A stretch of DNA of 64,000 bases, taken from assembly GCF_945957265.1 (NCBI RefSeq), contig NZ_CAMFKO010000014.1:33405-97404 (forward strand), in the 5' to 3' direction. Shown one piece after another: positions 27,464 to 36,476 of the stretch. Position 1 is the stretch's first letter, and every line of letters starts with the position of its first letter. The notes beneath the pieces were generated by a model. That model worked only from the letters and a program-made list of their open reading frames with translations. It searched no databases and was not told where the DNA came from. This stretch comes from an uncultured Dechloromonas sp. GTDB lineage: Bacteria; Pseudomonadota; Gammaproteobacteria; Burkholderiales; Rhodocyclaceae. Made by a program: the position numbers and the translations under genes.

Positions 27464-28356
27464 CGCGACTCCCTGTCGGCGTTCATGGCGCGTCGGATGG
27501 CAGCTTCGTCGGGGATTTTCAGGCCGAGTGACTGCGCGACGTTGGAATTGATGGCAATGGCGAACTGCTGCGGTCCGCTCGGCGGCGGAAGGCTGCTTCC
27601 ATGGGCGAGGATCATGTCCGCCGTCTGGCGCGCAATCTGCGTCGGCGTGGTGTGCAGGGCGGCCAGCGCGCCGGCGGTGACGAAGGCGGGCGAGTAGCCG
27701 ATCACGGGACGCTGCTGGCGGAAGGCGGTAATCAGGATGGCCTTGATGTTGTTGCGCCGATAGATGGTGTTATCCGGTATGGCAACCAGGGCGGCGGAAC
27801 GTTCCAGGACCGAATTGAGCGCCGGGAGCAGAGCCCGGTCGGTATCGGCATCTTCGACATCGAGGCTGAGCCCGGCGTTGACGAAGGCCTGCCGGAACTG
27901 GGGCAGCAGCGCGCGGCTTTCGGTGCTGACCAGCATGCCGAAGCGCTTCTGGTCCGGGAACAGGTGGCGCAGGAAAGCCGCCTGGCGGCTTGCCGGCTGA
28001 TCGAGGTAGATCGCGGTGATGCGGCCGGGCCGGCGATTTTCAGCGAGGATGCGGTCGTAGCTTTGACGCGGCAGCAGGGTAGCGATGATCGGCGGGCTGT
28101 CGCCGCGACTCAGCGCCTTGCGCAGGGCGTCGCTGCCGGCGGTCACCACCAGGTCGGCCGGGGGGGGATGGCCGCCGTCGGCCTGGGTCGTCGAATGAAT
28201 GTTCCAGCTGGAGCCGCTCAGGACATCTTCGAGTACGCTGGCGAACTCGCCATAGGCACCGCCGCTCTCGCTGAGAATGAGCGCAATGCTGCCAGCCCAG
28301 GCCGGGGTGGCCAGGGAAAGCAGGAAAAAGAGGAAAAATGACGCCAGCGTGCGCAT
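27460..28356 (-). CDS. Periplasmic ABC-type substrate-binding protein (PF04392-like)
   Basis: This 298-residue protein has a signal peptide (MRTLASFFLFFLLSLATP, cleavage near AWAGS) and a two-lobed binding-protein fold of the ABC_sub_bind type (VVTAGSDALRKAL, FGMLVSTESRALLPQF, VIGYSPAFVTAGALAAL, PDEAAIRRAM). No permease or ATPase lies nearby. It is coupled by a 4-nt overlap to the GGDEF protein, so it more likely presents a ligand to that sensor than to a transporter. The ATG at 28356 gives a clean signal peptide; longer starts do not. A weak promoter with a TGn-type -10 (TGCGATATT) ends only a few bases before the ATG. Confidence 0.85.
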   Translation of the reverse strand: MRTLASFFLFFLLSLATPAWAGSIALILSESGGAYGEFASVLEDVLSGSSWNIHSTTQADGGHPPPADLVVTAGSDALRKALSRGDSPPIIATLLPRQSYDRILAENRRPGRITAIYLDQPASRQAAFLRHLFPDQKRFGMLVSTESRALLPQFRQAFVNAGLSLDVEDADTDRALLPALNSVLERSAALVAIPDNTIYRRNNIKAILITAFRQQRPVIGYSPAFVTAGALAALHTTPTQIARQTADMILAHGSSLPPPSGPQQFAIAINSNVAQSLGLKIPDEAAIRRAMNADRESR

Positions 28357-28408
28357 TTGCAAAATATCGCATGCCCGGTATGCCAAAGCAATGACGGATT
28401 GGGGCAAA

Positions 28409-28999
28409 TCAGCGACTATTTAACAGTTCGCCAATTTGTTTCGTTATGTCGGTGACGGGCGTCGAGAAGGCGAATTTCTTGATGAACTCGCCATTGGGGC
28501 CGAGCAGGATCATGCCGGCCGAGTGATCGACGGCGTAGCGGCCGGGATCGGCGCCGGGTTCGCGGACCTTGGCGTAGCGGATCTTGAAGTTGTCGGCGGC
28601 GCGGCGAACCAGGGCGGGCGAGCCGGTCAGGCCGAGAATGCGCGGATCGAAAAACTCGGTGTAGGTCTTCAGGACCTGGCCGGTATCGCGTTCCGGGTCG
28701 ACGGAGATGAAAATGGCCTGGAAGCGGTCGGCGTTCTTGCCCAACTGTTTCAGGATTTCGGCCATCTCGACCAGGGTGGTCGGGCAGACGTCGGGGCAAT
28801 AGGTGTAGCCGAACGAGATGAGTTGGAAGCGGCCGCGAAAGTCTTCGCTGGAAACGCCGCGGCCGTTCGGGTCCTGCAGCAGGTAGCGCGGGTTGATGCC
28901 GGCGTTTTCCCCGCGCAGCAGTTCCAGGCTGTGGCTGGCCTGGGCGGCGGCCGGGCCGGTGACCAGCAGCGCCAGGCAAAGGATGCCCAGGCGGATCAT
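28409..28999 (-). CDS. SCO1/SenC-family copper chaperone / thiol protein
   Basis: This 196-residue thioredoxin-fold protein has a signal peptide (to about residue 20), the copper-binding C-x3-C motif at Cys68/Cys72 (YCPDVCP), and the downstream His in VDHSAGM. SCO proteins metallate the CuA site of cytochrome oxidases or act as periplasmic thiol reductases. No oxidase gene is nearby. It overlaps the upstream 112-residue protein gene by 4 nt; the binding-protein gene follows after 52 nt. Confidence 0.93.
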   Translation of the reverse strand: MIRLGILCLALLVTGPAAAQASHSLELLRGENAGINPRYLLQDPNGRGVSSEDFRGRFQLISFGYTYCPDVCPTTLVEMAEILKQLGKNADRFQAIFISVDPERDTGQVLKTYTEFFDPRILGLTGSPALVRRAADNFKIRYAKVREPGADPGRYAVDHSAGMILLGPNGEFIKKFAFSTPVTDITKQIGELLNSR

Positions 29000-29334
29000 T
29001 GGGCCTTCGGAAAGGCGGCCTGCAGGCGTTTCTCGCCGGCCGCGATGCGGCTGGCCAGCGTGGCGCCGTCCGGGCACGGGGTCTTGCCCTTGCCTTGCTC
29101 GAGATAGGCGGCATTGGTGGCGTTTTCGAAGGCCTCGCCGATGTCGCGCGTCTTGGGCGCGGCGGTGACGATGGCGTTGCGGGCGCGGCTGACCAGGGCC
29201 GGCTGCTGGCAGGCGAGGGCGATGCCGTTGAGCTGGCCGAGTTCGGCAACGGCGGCCGGGCCTTCGTCGGCGGCATGCGCCGGGATGCACAGGGCGGCCA
29301 TGGACAGGAACAGCAGCGGGGCAGCGATCTTCAT
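28996..29334 (-). CDS. Small exported protein of unknown function
   Basis: This 112-residue protein has a signal peptide (MKIAAPLLFLSMAALC, cleavage near AHAADE) and a helical mature part with two cysteines (ALACQQP and TPCPDG). I do not recognise the family. The ATG at 29334 has GAGGAG eight bases upstream. It is translationally coupled to the SCO gene (ATGA), which may hint at a periplasmic metal or redox role, but nothing in the sequence proves it. Confidence 0.78.
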   Translation of the reverse strand: MKIAAPLLFLSMAALCIPAHAADEGPAAVAELGQLNGIALACQQPALVSRARNAIVTAAPKTRDIGEAFENATNAAYLEQGKGKTPCPDGATLASRIAAGEKRLQAAFPKAQ

Positions 29335-29361
29335 CGGGTATCTCCTCAAGTCTGGCCGCCG

Positions 29362-29367
29362 ATTATA
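29362..29367 (-). promoter_or_regulatory. -10 element for the small-protein/SCO operon
   Basis: A perfect TATAAT on the minus strand lies 28 nt before the ATG at 29334. No -35 match is seen at 16-18 nt. It falls in the 57-nt gap after the B12 operon. Confidence 0.45.
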
Positions 29368-29391
29368 GGCGCTCAGCCGAGGCCGGCCTTT

Positions 29392-30183
29392 TCACAGATC
29401 AAAAATGTCGAGCAGGGCGGGCAGGCCTTCGCTGATGGCGACCGGGCCGGGGGTCAGGATGACGGCCGACTTGATTTCGTGCATCCGGCCGTCGCGAACC
29501 GCCGGGACGTTTTCCCAACCGGGGCGGGCGGCCACGCGTTCGGGGCGAAAATGCTTGCCGCACCACGATCCGATGATGATGTCCGGGGCCGCGGCGATGA
29601 CCTGTTCCGCTGTCGGCCGGCGATCCTTGGCCAGCGGGGAGCGGGACTGTTCGGCGAAGACGTCCTCGCCGCCGGCGATCTCGATCAGCTCGGAGGCCCA
29701 GCGGATGCCGCTGATCAGCGGTTCGTCCCATTCCTCGAAATAGACGCGCGGCTTGCGCCCGGTCCGCGCCAGGCGCTCGGCGGCGATGCGCCGCGTCTTC
29801 CCGATCTCGGCCTCCAGTTCGGCGACGATGGCCAGCGCCCTGGCCTCGGCGCCGAGCAGGCGGCCGACGGTCTCGATCATCGCCAGGATGTCGTCGACGC
29901 TGCGCATGTTGAGGGCGTAGACCGGCACGCCGGCCTTGATCAGGTCGCGCGAGATCTCGCTCTGCAGGTCGGAGAAGGTAAGCACCAGGTCGGGCCGGGT
30001 GGCGAGAATCTTCTCGATGTCGCCGCTGGTGAAGGCGAAGACCTTGGGCTTTTCCTTGCGCGCCTCGGGCGGCCGGACGGTGTAGCCGGAGATGCCGACG
30101 ATGCGCTCCTGCTCGCCGAGGGCGTAGAGCACCTCGACGGTTTCGGTGGTCAGGCAGACGATGCGTTGGGGCAGGCGGGGCAT
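29392..30183 (-). CDS. BtuF-like cobalamin-binding protein without signal peptide
   Basis: This 263-residue protein has the helical-backbone binding-protein fold of BtuF (RIVCLTTETVEVLYALGEQERIVGIS, RPDLVLTFSDLQ, WASELIEIAGGEDVF, PDIIIGSWCG). It begins at MPRLPQRIV, so no export signal is present, and the stop of the preceding btuF copy lies 6 nt upstream, leaving no room for one. It is probably cytoplasmic. It is the last gene of the riboswitch-controlled bluB operon. It could store or hand over corrinoids, or assist a transporter encoded elsewhere; both are inference. Confidence 0.82.
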   Translation of the reverse strand: MPRLPQRIVCLTTETVEVLYALGEQERIVGISGYTVRPPEARKEKPKVFAFTSGDIEKILATRPDLVLTFSDLQSEISRDLIKAGVPVYALNMRSVDDILAMIETVGRLLGAEARALAIVAELEAEIGKTRRIAAERLARTGRKPRVYFEEWDEPLISGIRWASELIEIAGGEDVFAEQSRSPLAKDRRPTAEQVIAAAPDIIIGSWCGKHFRPERVAARPGWENVPAVRDGRMHEIKSAVILTPGPVAISEGLPALLDIFDL

Positions 30184-30189
30184 GGTTTT

Positions 30190-31080
30190 TTACTTGGCGG
30201 GACGATGGCTTCTTGCGACATCGAGATGCGCGCAAAGTTTCTCGGCGCCGTCGAGAATGCGCGGCGTATGGCGCTGCATGATGTCGGGGTTGATATGGAA
30301 CAGGTTGTTGCGCTTGACGGCGGTCAGCTTGGTCCATTTGTCCCAGTCGTTCAGCCATTCCGGCTTCGAATCGCCCATGCCGGTGGCGACGATGGCTTCC
30401 GGGTCGGCTTCGAGCACCGCCTCGACGCTGACGGTCGGCGCCATCTTGCCGAGGTGGCCGAAGACGTTTTCCCCGCCGCACAGCCTGATCGCATCGCTGA
30501 TGATCTGCGGGCCGCCGACGGTCATCAGCGGGGCTTTCCAGATCTGGTAGAAAACGCGCACCTTGGGCTTGGCCGCATTGGCCTTGCGCAGGCTTTCCAG
30601 GCGCTGCCGGAAGCGCTCGGCCGCCGGCTTGGCGACGGCTTCGGTGCCGGCCAGCTGGCCGAGGCGTTCCAGCTGATCGGCGACGTTCTCCATCTTGTTC
30701 GGTTGGGACACATAGACGGTCAGGCCGAGCGCCTTCAGCTTGTCGATCTGGGTCATGTTGTTGCCGCTCTCCCAGGCCAGCACCAGGTCGGGCCTGAGCG
30801 CGGCGACGGCTTCGAGGTCGACGCGGGAATAGCCGCCGACGCGGGCGACCTTTTTTGCTTCCGGCGGGTAATCGCTGTATTCCACGGTGCCCACCAGCTT
30901 GTCCCCGGCGCCGGCGGCATAGAGGCTTTCGGCGATGTGCGGGGCGAGGGCGACGATGCGCCTGGCGGGCGCCTTGAGGCGGACTTCCTGGCCGCTGTCG
31001 TCCTTGAGGCTGAGGTCGGCGCGAGCCAGGCCGGCCAGGGCAAGGCCTGAGAGCAGGAGGGCGAGCTGGCGGGTCTTCAT
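30190..31080 (-). CDS. btuF: Periplasmic vitamin B12-binding protein (BtuF-like)
   Basis: This 296-residue protein has a signal peptide (to about ARADLS) and a class-III binding-protein fold (DDSGQEVRLKAPARRIVALAP split as DDSGQEV, RRIVALAPH; VGTVEYSDYP; LRPDLVLAWESG). A riboswitch-controlled B12 operon makes cobalamin or cobinamide the likely ligand, though haem and Fe-siderophore proteins share the fold. No btuC or btuD lies in the window. The ATG overlaps the upstream decarboxylase stop as ATGA. Confidence 0.85.
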   Translation of the reverse strand: MKTRQLALLLSGLALAGLARADLSLKDDSGQEVRLKAPARRIVALAPHIAESLYAAGAGDKLVGTVEYSDYPPEAKKVARVGGYSRVDLEAVAALRPDLVLAWESGNNMTQIDKLKALGLTVYVSQPNKMENVADQLERLGQLAGTEAVAKPAAERFRQRLESLRKANAAKPKVRVFYQIWKAPLMTVGGPQIISDAIRLCGGENVFGHLGKMAPTVSVEAVLEADPEAIVATGMGDSKPEWLNDWDKWTKLTAVKRNNLFHINPDIMQRHTPRILDGAEKLCAHLDVARSHRPAK

Positions 31081-32069
31081 GCGGGTTTCCATTCGTTCAG
31101 GGCGTCGGAGAGTCGCTGCCATTCGGCGGCGTGGCCGGGCAGGCCGAAGCGGAGCAGGGAGTGCTGGTCGAAGCGGCGGGTCAGGATGGCGCGGCGGGCC
31201 AGGTGCTCGTGGAGTTCGCCGGCGTGGGGCGAGTTCAGCGTGGCGAACAGCGAAGTCGCTTTGACCTCGCCGAGCGGCGCCAGCAATCCGTGCAGGCGCT
31301 CGGCCTGGGCCTGCAGGCGGCTGCGCGCCGTCGCCTGCCATGCGGTGTCGAGCAGCGCCTGGCGGGCCACTTCGCGGGACGGGCCGGGGATGGTCCACGG
31401 GCCCATGGATTCCTGCATGCGGTTGAGCAGCTCGGGGGCGGCGAACACGAAGCCGACCCGCGCCCCGGCCAGGCCGAAGAACTTGCCGAGCGAGCGGAAG
31501 ACGATGAGGTTGGGCGCCTCGTCGGTGCCGGCCAGCGGCGTCAGGCTCAGTTCGGGCGTGGCGTCGATGAAGGCTTCGTCGACGATCAGCCAGCCGCCGC
31601 GTTTTTTCAGCTGCCGGGCGGCGTCGATCACCGCCTCGACCGGGTGGCGGTCGGCGGTCGGGTTGTTCGGGTTGCACAGCAGGATGTAGGGCGTGATCGC
31701 CGTCAGCGCGCGCGGCAGCGTGGCGTTCTGCAGGAAGCGGAGCTTGTGGCCGGCCTGTTGCCAGGCGTGCGGATGCTCGGCATAGATGGGTGCGATGCAG
31801 GCGACAGCCGCCTTGGGGAGCAGGGCCGGGAGGCACTGGATGGCGGCCTGGGAGCCGGCGACCGGCAGCAGCCCGGGGTTGCCGTAATAGGCCGCGGCGG
31901 CTGCCTCCAGGCCGTCGCCGGTTTCCGGCAGGCGCTGCCAGACCGTCGCCGGCAGCGCGGGCACCGGCCAGGCTTCCGGATTGATGCCGGTGGACAGGTC
32001 CAGCCAGCGGTCGAGCGGGATGTCGTAGTGCGCTGCGGCTGCGCGCAGGCGGCCACCGTGTTCAAGCAT
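31077..32069 (-). CDS. cobD: Threonine-phosphate decarboxylase (CobD/CobC type)
   Basis: This 330-residue PLP enzyme of aminotransferase fold I makes (R)-1-amino-2-propanol phosphate for the cobalamin lower-loop linker. Visible features are [36 protein letters not shown] and the PLP lysine segment [15 protein letters not shown]. The ATG at 32069 overlaps cbiB by 8 nt; a TTG four codons upstream was not used. The gene is named cobC in Pseudomonas nomenclature. Confidence 0.93.
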   Translation of the reverse strand: MLEHGGRLRAAAAHYDIPLDRWLDLSTGINPEAWPVPALPATVWQRLPETGDGLEAAAAAYYGNPGLLPVAGSQAAIQCLPALLPKAAVACIAPIYAEHPHAWQQAGHKLRFLQNATLPRALTAITPYILLCNPNNPTADRHPVEAVIDAARQLKKRGGWLIVDEAFIDATPELSLTPLAGTDEAPNLIVFRSLGKFFGLAGARVGFVFAAPELLNRMQESMGPWTIPGPSREVARQALLDTAWQATARSRLQAQAERLHGLLAPLGEVKATSLFATLNSPHAGELHEHLARRAILTRRFDQHSLLRFGLPGHAAEWQRLSDALNEWKPA

Positions 32070-32973
32070 GCAGGAATCCAATCACGAAAAGGACGGCCAG
32101 CCAGAGCCACAGGCTGTGCCGGATCAGGGCGATGGCCCGGTCGAGGTCGGCCGCCACCGGTGCCGGGCCGCAGCCGAGCGGCGGGCGGATTTCCTCCTGG
32201 CCGTGGTAGATCGCGGCGCCGCCGAGTTGAACGCCCAGGCTGCCGGCCCCGGCCGACATTACCGGTCCGGCGTTCGGGCTTTCCCAGTTGCCGGCCTGGG
32301 TGCGCCAGCAGCGCACGGCCTGTTGCGTCTGCCCGAGCAGGGCGTAAGTCAGGGCGGTCAGGCGGGCGGGCAGCCAGTTCAGCGCGTCGTCGAGGCGGGC
32401 GGCCGGGCGGCCGAACAGGTTGAAGCGCTCGGTGCGGTAGCCCCACATGGCATCCAGCGTGTTGGCCAGCCGGAAGAGCAGGGCGCCGGGGCCGCCGAGC
32501 AGGGCGAACCAGAACAGGGTGCCGAAAATGGCGTCGTTGCCGTTCTCCAGCACCGATTCCATGCCGGCCTTGGCGACGCCGGATTCGTCGAGCTGCGCCG
32601 TCTCCCGCGACACCATCCAGCCGACGCGCCGGCGGGCCTCGTCGAGCCGCCCTTCGCGCAACGGTCGGGCGACGGCTTCGGCGTGTTCTGCCAGGCTGCG
32701 CGAACCGAGGGCGAAATAGAGCAGGGCGACGTCGACGGCGAACGGGGCGAAGGGACGCAAGGCGAAGGCCAGGGCGACGAAGGGGAGGACGACCAGCGCC
32801 CAGGCCAGCAGGCCGGCCGGCAGCCGGCGCCGGTTGAGACGCTTTTCGACGGCACCGGCCAGCTTGCCGAAGCCGATCAGCGGATGAAAGCGGCGCGGCT
32901 CGCCGAGCAGCCGGTCGAGCAGCGTCGCCGCCAGCGCGGCGGCCGGCATGGCGAGCGCACCATCCGGCATCAT
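32062..32973 (-). CDS. cbiB: Adenosylcobinamide-phosphate synthase CbiB
   Basis: This 303-residue membrane protein has several hydrophobic helices and conserved segments [50 protein letters not shown] and [21 protein letters not shown]. It joins aminopropanol (phosphate) to cobyric acid. The first of two ATGs overlaps the bluB stop by 4 nt. It is called cobD in the aerobic-pathway nomenclature. Confidence 0.95.
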   Translation of the reverse strand: MMPDGALAMPAAALAATLLDRLLGEPRRFHPLIGFGKLAGAVEKRLNRRRLPAGLLAWALVVLPFVALAFALRPFAPFAVDVALLYFALGSRSLAEHAEAVARPLREGRLDEARRRVGWMVSRETAQLDESGVAKAGMESVLENGNDAIFGTLFWFALLGGPGALLFRLANTLDAMWGYRTERFNLFGRPAARLDDALNWLPARLTALTYALLGQTQQAVRCWRTQAGNWESPNAGPVMSAGAGSLGVQLGGAAIYHGQEEIRPPLGCGPAPVAADLDRAIALIRHSLWLWLAVLFVIGFLHA

Positions 32974-33716
32974 TTCGGGAAGATGCCCCGTTGCTGGATA
33001 TCGTCCTGCATGGTTTCGAGCGCGCCGGTCAGCGATTCGCGGCGCTCGGCGTCGACCTGGCCCCACTGGTCGTAGTAGAGCAGGTCGGCGATGGGCAGGC
33101 GGGGCAGCCAGCCGGCCTTTTCCAGCTCCGGCTTGTCGTGGAAGTGGCTGACGTAGCCGATGCACAGGTAGGCGATGGGCACGATGTCGGCCGGCATGCC
33201 GAGGGCTTCCTGCAGTTCCGGCTGGTTGAAGATGCTCACCCAGCCGACGCCGAGGCCTTCGGCGCGGGCGGCCAGCCACAGGTTCTGCACGGCGCACACG
33301 CTGCTGTACAGATCCATGGTCTTGATGTGGGTGCGGCCGACGACGACCGGGCCGGTGCGCTCGCGGTCGCAGGTGATGCACAGGTTGATCGGCGACTCGA
33401 CGATGCCTTCGAGCTTGAGCTTGCTGTAGGTTTCCCGTTTGCCCTCGGGGAACATCATGGCCGCTTCGGCGTGGGCCTTGGCGAAGACGTCGCGCACCCG
33501 CCGCTTGACCTCGGGCGAACGGACGAGCAGGAAATTCCACGGCTGCATGAAGCCGACCGACGGCGCGTGGTGGGCGGCCAGCATGACGCGGGCGAGCACC
33601 TCGTCGGGCACCGGGTCGGGCAGGAACTGGCCGCGCACGTCGCGGCGGTTGAAGATGGTGCGATAGACGGCGGCGCGCTCGGCGTCGGAAAAGGCGTGGT
33701 CGTTCTGGTTTTCCAT
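32970..33716 (-). CDS. bluB: BluB, 5,6-dimethylbenzimidazole synthase
   Basis: This 248-residue flavin-destructase of the nitroreductase fold converts FMNH2 and O2 to the B12 lower ligand DMB. Diagnostic segments are [49 protein letters not shown] and the P-loop-like [20 protein letters not shown] precedes the ATG. It is first in the bluB-cbiB-cobD-btuF operon behind a B12 riboswitch. Its oxygen need means de novo DMB only under some aeration, in contrast to the anaerobic ubiUVT genes in the same window. Confidence 0.95.
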   Translation of the reverse strand: MENQNDHAFSDAERAAVYRTIFNRRDVRGQFLPDPVPDEVLARVMLAAHHAPSVGFMQPWNFLLVRSPEVKRRVRDVFAKAHAEAAMMFPEGKRETYSKLKLEGIVESPINLCITCDRERTGPVVVGRTHIKTMDLYSSVCAVQNLWLAARAEGLGVGWVSIFNQPELQEALGMPADIVPIAYLCIGYVSHFHDKPELEKAGWLPRLPIADLLYYDQWGQVDAERRESLTGALETMQDDIQQRGIFPK

Positions 33717-33731
33717 GAATTCCCCTTGTGG

Positions 33732-33760
33732 AAAAACGATGGCTGCCTGTCCATGCAGCC
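33732..33760 (-). terminator. Terminator-like hairpin between B12 riboswitch and bluB
   Basis: On the minus strand GGCTGC pairs with GCAGCC over an 8-nt loop. TTTTT follows 4 nt later, about 15 nt before bluB. It is probably the riboswitch output. Confidence 0.65.
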
Positions 33761-33767
33761 CGGTTTT

Positions 33768-33933
33768 GTCTCCCGGCCGGTCTTCTGACTTGGATTCACC
33801 CGTTGCCGCGCCTTCCCGGTGAAACACCAGTGGCCGCCTGCGGCGAACGTCCTCCTTACAGCGTTGGGCACGTGGCGGAATCGCACCGCCTTCCCGATTC
33901 TCCGCCTGCATGAACAGACGGCACCGAGAGACC
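33768..33933 (-). promoter_or_regulatory. Cobalamin riboswitch upstream of bluB
   Basis: Read on the minus strand, it has the order of a B12 riboswitch: GGTGCC, GAATCGGGAAGGCGGTG, GATTCCGCC, CGCTGTAAGG, CACTGGTG, GGGAAGGC, GTGAATCC and the B12 box AAGTCAGAAGACCGGCC. The outer stem GTCTC (33928-33932) pairs with GAGAC (33768-33772). It controls the bluB operon. Confidence 0.93.
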
Positions 33934-33943
33934 TGAAGTGCGA

Positions 33944-33949
33944 AGGATA
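33944..33949 (-). promoter_or_regulatory. -10 element for the bluB operon
   Basis: TG-T-TATCCT on the minus strand is an extended -10. It predicts a start about 33936, immediately before the riboswitch outer stem. Confidence 0.5.
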
Positions 33950-33982
33950 ACAGGTGGAGGCGGGGTAGCGCGACGGGCAGCC

Positions 33983-34843
33983 TTACGACAGGTCGAGGGC
34001 GAGGAAGGCGGTGCCGGGAACGGGGTTGTGGCTGACCGGCGGCGCCGGCACGAAACCGAGCCTTGCATACAGCTGGCGCGCGGCCGCGAATTCGGGCAGC
34101 ACGTCGAGGCACATCGTCGCGTAAGCCGCCTTGCGGGCTTCGCGGATCATCCGCTCGACCAGCAGCCGGCCGATGCGCCGGCCGCGGGCGGCAGGGCGGA
34201 CATAGACCCGCTTCAGCTCGCAGCGCTCGCCATCCACCCGGCGCAACGCGGCACAGCCGACGAGCGCGCCGTCGAGCCAGGCGAGCAGGATGCGGCCGTC
34301 CGGTTCGGCGTATTTCCCGGGCAAATCGGCGAATTCCGTTTCGTAATCCTGGTACGCCAGGCTGACCGTCGGGCTGGCGACATACTCCCGGAAAATCGCG
34401 GTCACCGCCCCAAGATCGGCCGGTATCCCGGCCGGGCGGATCGCAATGCCCTGCTGCAGCATCTCCAGCGCGGCCAGCGCCTGCGCGCCGCGCTCGACCG
34501 GAACGAAGATATGGTCGTGGAAGGCGCCGGCGATCACGTTGCAGCTGATGTCCGCCTGTCCCAGGGCATCGGCGAAGGCGGCGGTCAGGCCGACGGCCTG
34601 GAGGTCCGAATGAACCGTCAGGGTGATCCAGGCCGCGCGAAAGAGGATGGACAGCCCGGCTGCGCTGGCCTGCTCCTCGGGCAGGACCAGCGTGATCCCT
34701 TCGCGCTCGGCAATCGTCGCCACGGGCTGGAGGCCCGCGGTGTCGCTGCCGTGCGGCACGACGCAGTAGGCATAGGTGCCGGCGTGGAGCTCGGGCTCCA
34801 TCGAACGGATCAGGGTGGCGAGGTCGGAGATGGGCGTCGTCAT
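33983..34843 (-). CDS. ACT-domain/GNAT acetyltransferase fusion
   Basis: Residues about 1-130 of this 286-residue protein look like an ACT-type (DUF2241/ACT_7) pair: [47 protein letters not shown]. Residues about 134-286 form a GNAT domain: [15 protein letters not shown], then the acetyl-CoA loop [13 protein letters not shown], and [10 protein letters not shown]. The substrate is unknown; the ACT half suggests allosteric control by an amino acid. It ends about 30 nt before the bluB promoter, is divergent from cobQ, and is probably not under the riboswitch. Confidence 0.85.
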   Translation of the reverse strand: MTTPISDLATLIRSMEPELHAGTYAYCVVPHGSDTAGLQPVATIAEREGITLVLPEEQASAAGLSILFRAAWITLTVHSDLQAVGLTAAFADALGQADISCNVIAGAFHDHIFVPVERGAQALAALEMLQQGIAIRPAGIPADLGAVTAIFREYVASPTVSLAYQDYETEFADLPGKYAEPDGRILLAWLDGALVGCAALRRVDGERCELKRVYVRPAARGRRIGRLLVERMIREARKAAYATMCLDVLPEFAAARQLYARLGFVPAPPVSHNPVPGTAFLALDLS

Positions 34844-34991
34844 GATTCTCGGTGGCGGAACGGGCCGGCGCGGAGCGTCGCGCCGCCGGCGATCCGGGAA
34901 TTCTAGCGCCATGGTGCGGCGTTTATCGCGCATCGCCGGCCCGGCCCGCCCCATTTCCGCGATAATCGACGTTTTGTCCTTTCGCCTCGCC

Positions 34992-36455
34992 ATGCTCCGT
35001 ACCGCCCTGATGGTCCAGGGGACCACTTCCGATGCCGGCAAATCCACGCTGGTCGCCGCCCTGTGCCGCATTCTCAAGCGCCGGGGCGTGCGTGTGGCGC
35101 CGTTCAAGCCGCAGAACATGGCGCTCAATTCGGCGGTGACCGTCGACGGCGGCGAGATTGGGCGGGCGCAGGCGCTGCAGGCGCTGGCCTGCGGGCTGGA
35201 GCCGCATACCGACTTCAACCCGGTGCTGCTCAAGCCGACCACCGACAAGAAGGCGCAGGTGGTCATCCACGGCAAGGTCGCGGCCGACCTCAATGCCCGC
35301 GACTACCAGGAATACAAGCCGCGGGCGATGCGCGCGGTGCTCGAGTCCTGGGAGCGGCTGATGGCAACTTACGATTGCGTGCTGGTCGAGGGCGCCGGCT
35401 CGCCGGCCGAGATCAACCTGCGCGCCCGCGACATCGCCAACATGGGCTTCGCCGAGGCGGTCGACTGCCCGGTGATCATCGTCGCCGATATCGACCGCGG
35501 CGGCGTCTTCGCCCATCTCGTCGGCACCCTCGACCTGCTGTCGCCCTCGGAGCAGAACCGGGTCGTCGGCTTCGTCATCAACCGCTTTCGCGGCGACATC
35601 GGCCTGCTCGAATCCGGCCTGACCTGGCTGGAGGAGCGCACCGGCAAGCCGGTGCTCGGCGTCCTGCCCTACCTGCACGGGCTGATGCTCGACGCCGAGG
35701 ACGCCATTGCCACGGCGGCCATCGGCGACAAGCGCGGGGCGCGGCTGAAGGTCGTCGCGCCGGCCTATCCGCGCACCTCGAACCACAACGACCTCGATCC
35801 GCTGCGCCTGCATCCGGAAGTCGATTTCCGCTGGATCGGCCCGGGCGAGGCGCCGCCCGCCGCCGACCTGATCGTGCTGCCCGGCTCCAAGGCGGTGCGC
35901 GCCGATATCGACTGGCTGCGTGCGCAGGGTTGGGACGCGGCGATCCGCAAGCACCTGCGCTACGGCGGCAAGGTGATCGGCCTGTGCGGCGGCTACCAGA
36001 TGCTGGGCCGGGAAATCCACGATCCGCTCGGTCTGGAGGGGGCGGCCGGCAGTACCCCGGGCTTGGGCGTGCTGGCTGTCGATACCACGCTGGAAAGCGA
36101 GAAGCAGTTGCGCAATGTGAGCGGTCACTTGTCGCTTCCTGGCTGCCCGGCAATGACCGGTTACGAAATACACCTCGGCGTGACGCGCGGCGAAGGACTG
36201 GTCGCCACGGCGGTCGAGCTGGCCGACGGGCGCCGGGATGGGGCCATTTCCGAGGACGGACAGGTGTTCGGCACCTATTGCCACGGCGTTTTCGACCATC
36301 CGGATGCGCTCGGCGCCCTGCTCGCCTGGGCCGGCATGAGCGAAAGCCAGTCGGTCGATTTCGCCGCCCGGCGCGAGGCGGATCTGGATCGGCTGGCCGA
36401 TTCGGTCGAGGCGGCGCTCGACTGGTCGAAACTGGCGCCCTGGCTGCCGCGCTGA
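34992..36455 (+). CDS. cobQ: Cobyric acid synthase CobQ
   Basis: This 487-residue glutamine amidotransferase amidates adenosylcobyrinic a,c-diamide at four positions. The N-terminal P-loop-like [21 protein letters not shown] and [12 protein letters not shown] belong to the synthetase half. The C-terminal type-I glutaminase has the nucleophile in [10 protein letters not shown] and a late His in [10 protein letters not shown]. It is transcribed alone on the plus strand; no riboswitch is seen in its short leader. CbiA and ring-assembly genes are not in the window. Confidence 0.96.
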   Translation: MLRTALMVQGTTSDAGKSTLVAALCRILKRRGVRVAPFKPQNMALNSAVTVDGGEIGRAQALQALACGLEPHTDFNPVLLKPTTDKKAQVVIHGKVAADLNARDYQEYKPRAMRAVLESWERLMATYDCVLVEGAGSPAEINLRARDIANMGFAEAVDCPVIIVADIDRGGVFAHLVGTLDLLSPSEQNRVVGFVINRFRGDIGLLESGLTWLEERTGKPVLGVLPYLHGLMLDAEDAIATAAIGDKRGARLKVVAPAYPRTSNHNDLDPLRLHPEVDFRWIGPGEAPPAADLIVLPGSKAVRADIDWLRAQGWDAAIRKHLRYGGKVIGLCGGYQMLGREIHDPLGLEGAAGSTPGLGVLAVDTTLESEKQLRNVSGHLSLPGCPAMTGYEIHLGVTRGEGLVATAVELADGRRDGAISEDGQVFGTYCHGVFDHPDALGALLAWAGMSESQSVDFAARREADLDRLADSVEAALDWSKLAPWLPR

Positions 36456-36476
36456 GCGAAATCGTCGCCCGGCCGT

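Noticed and set aside
33774..34112. N-terminal extension of bluB through the upstream region
   Set aside because: The extension translates the B12 riboswitch. The true start at 33716 has a ribosome site and the family N-terminus.
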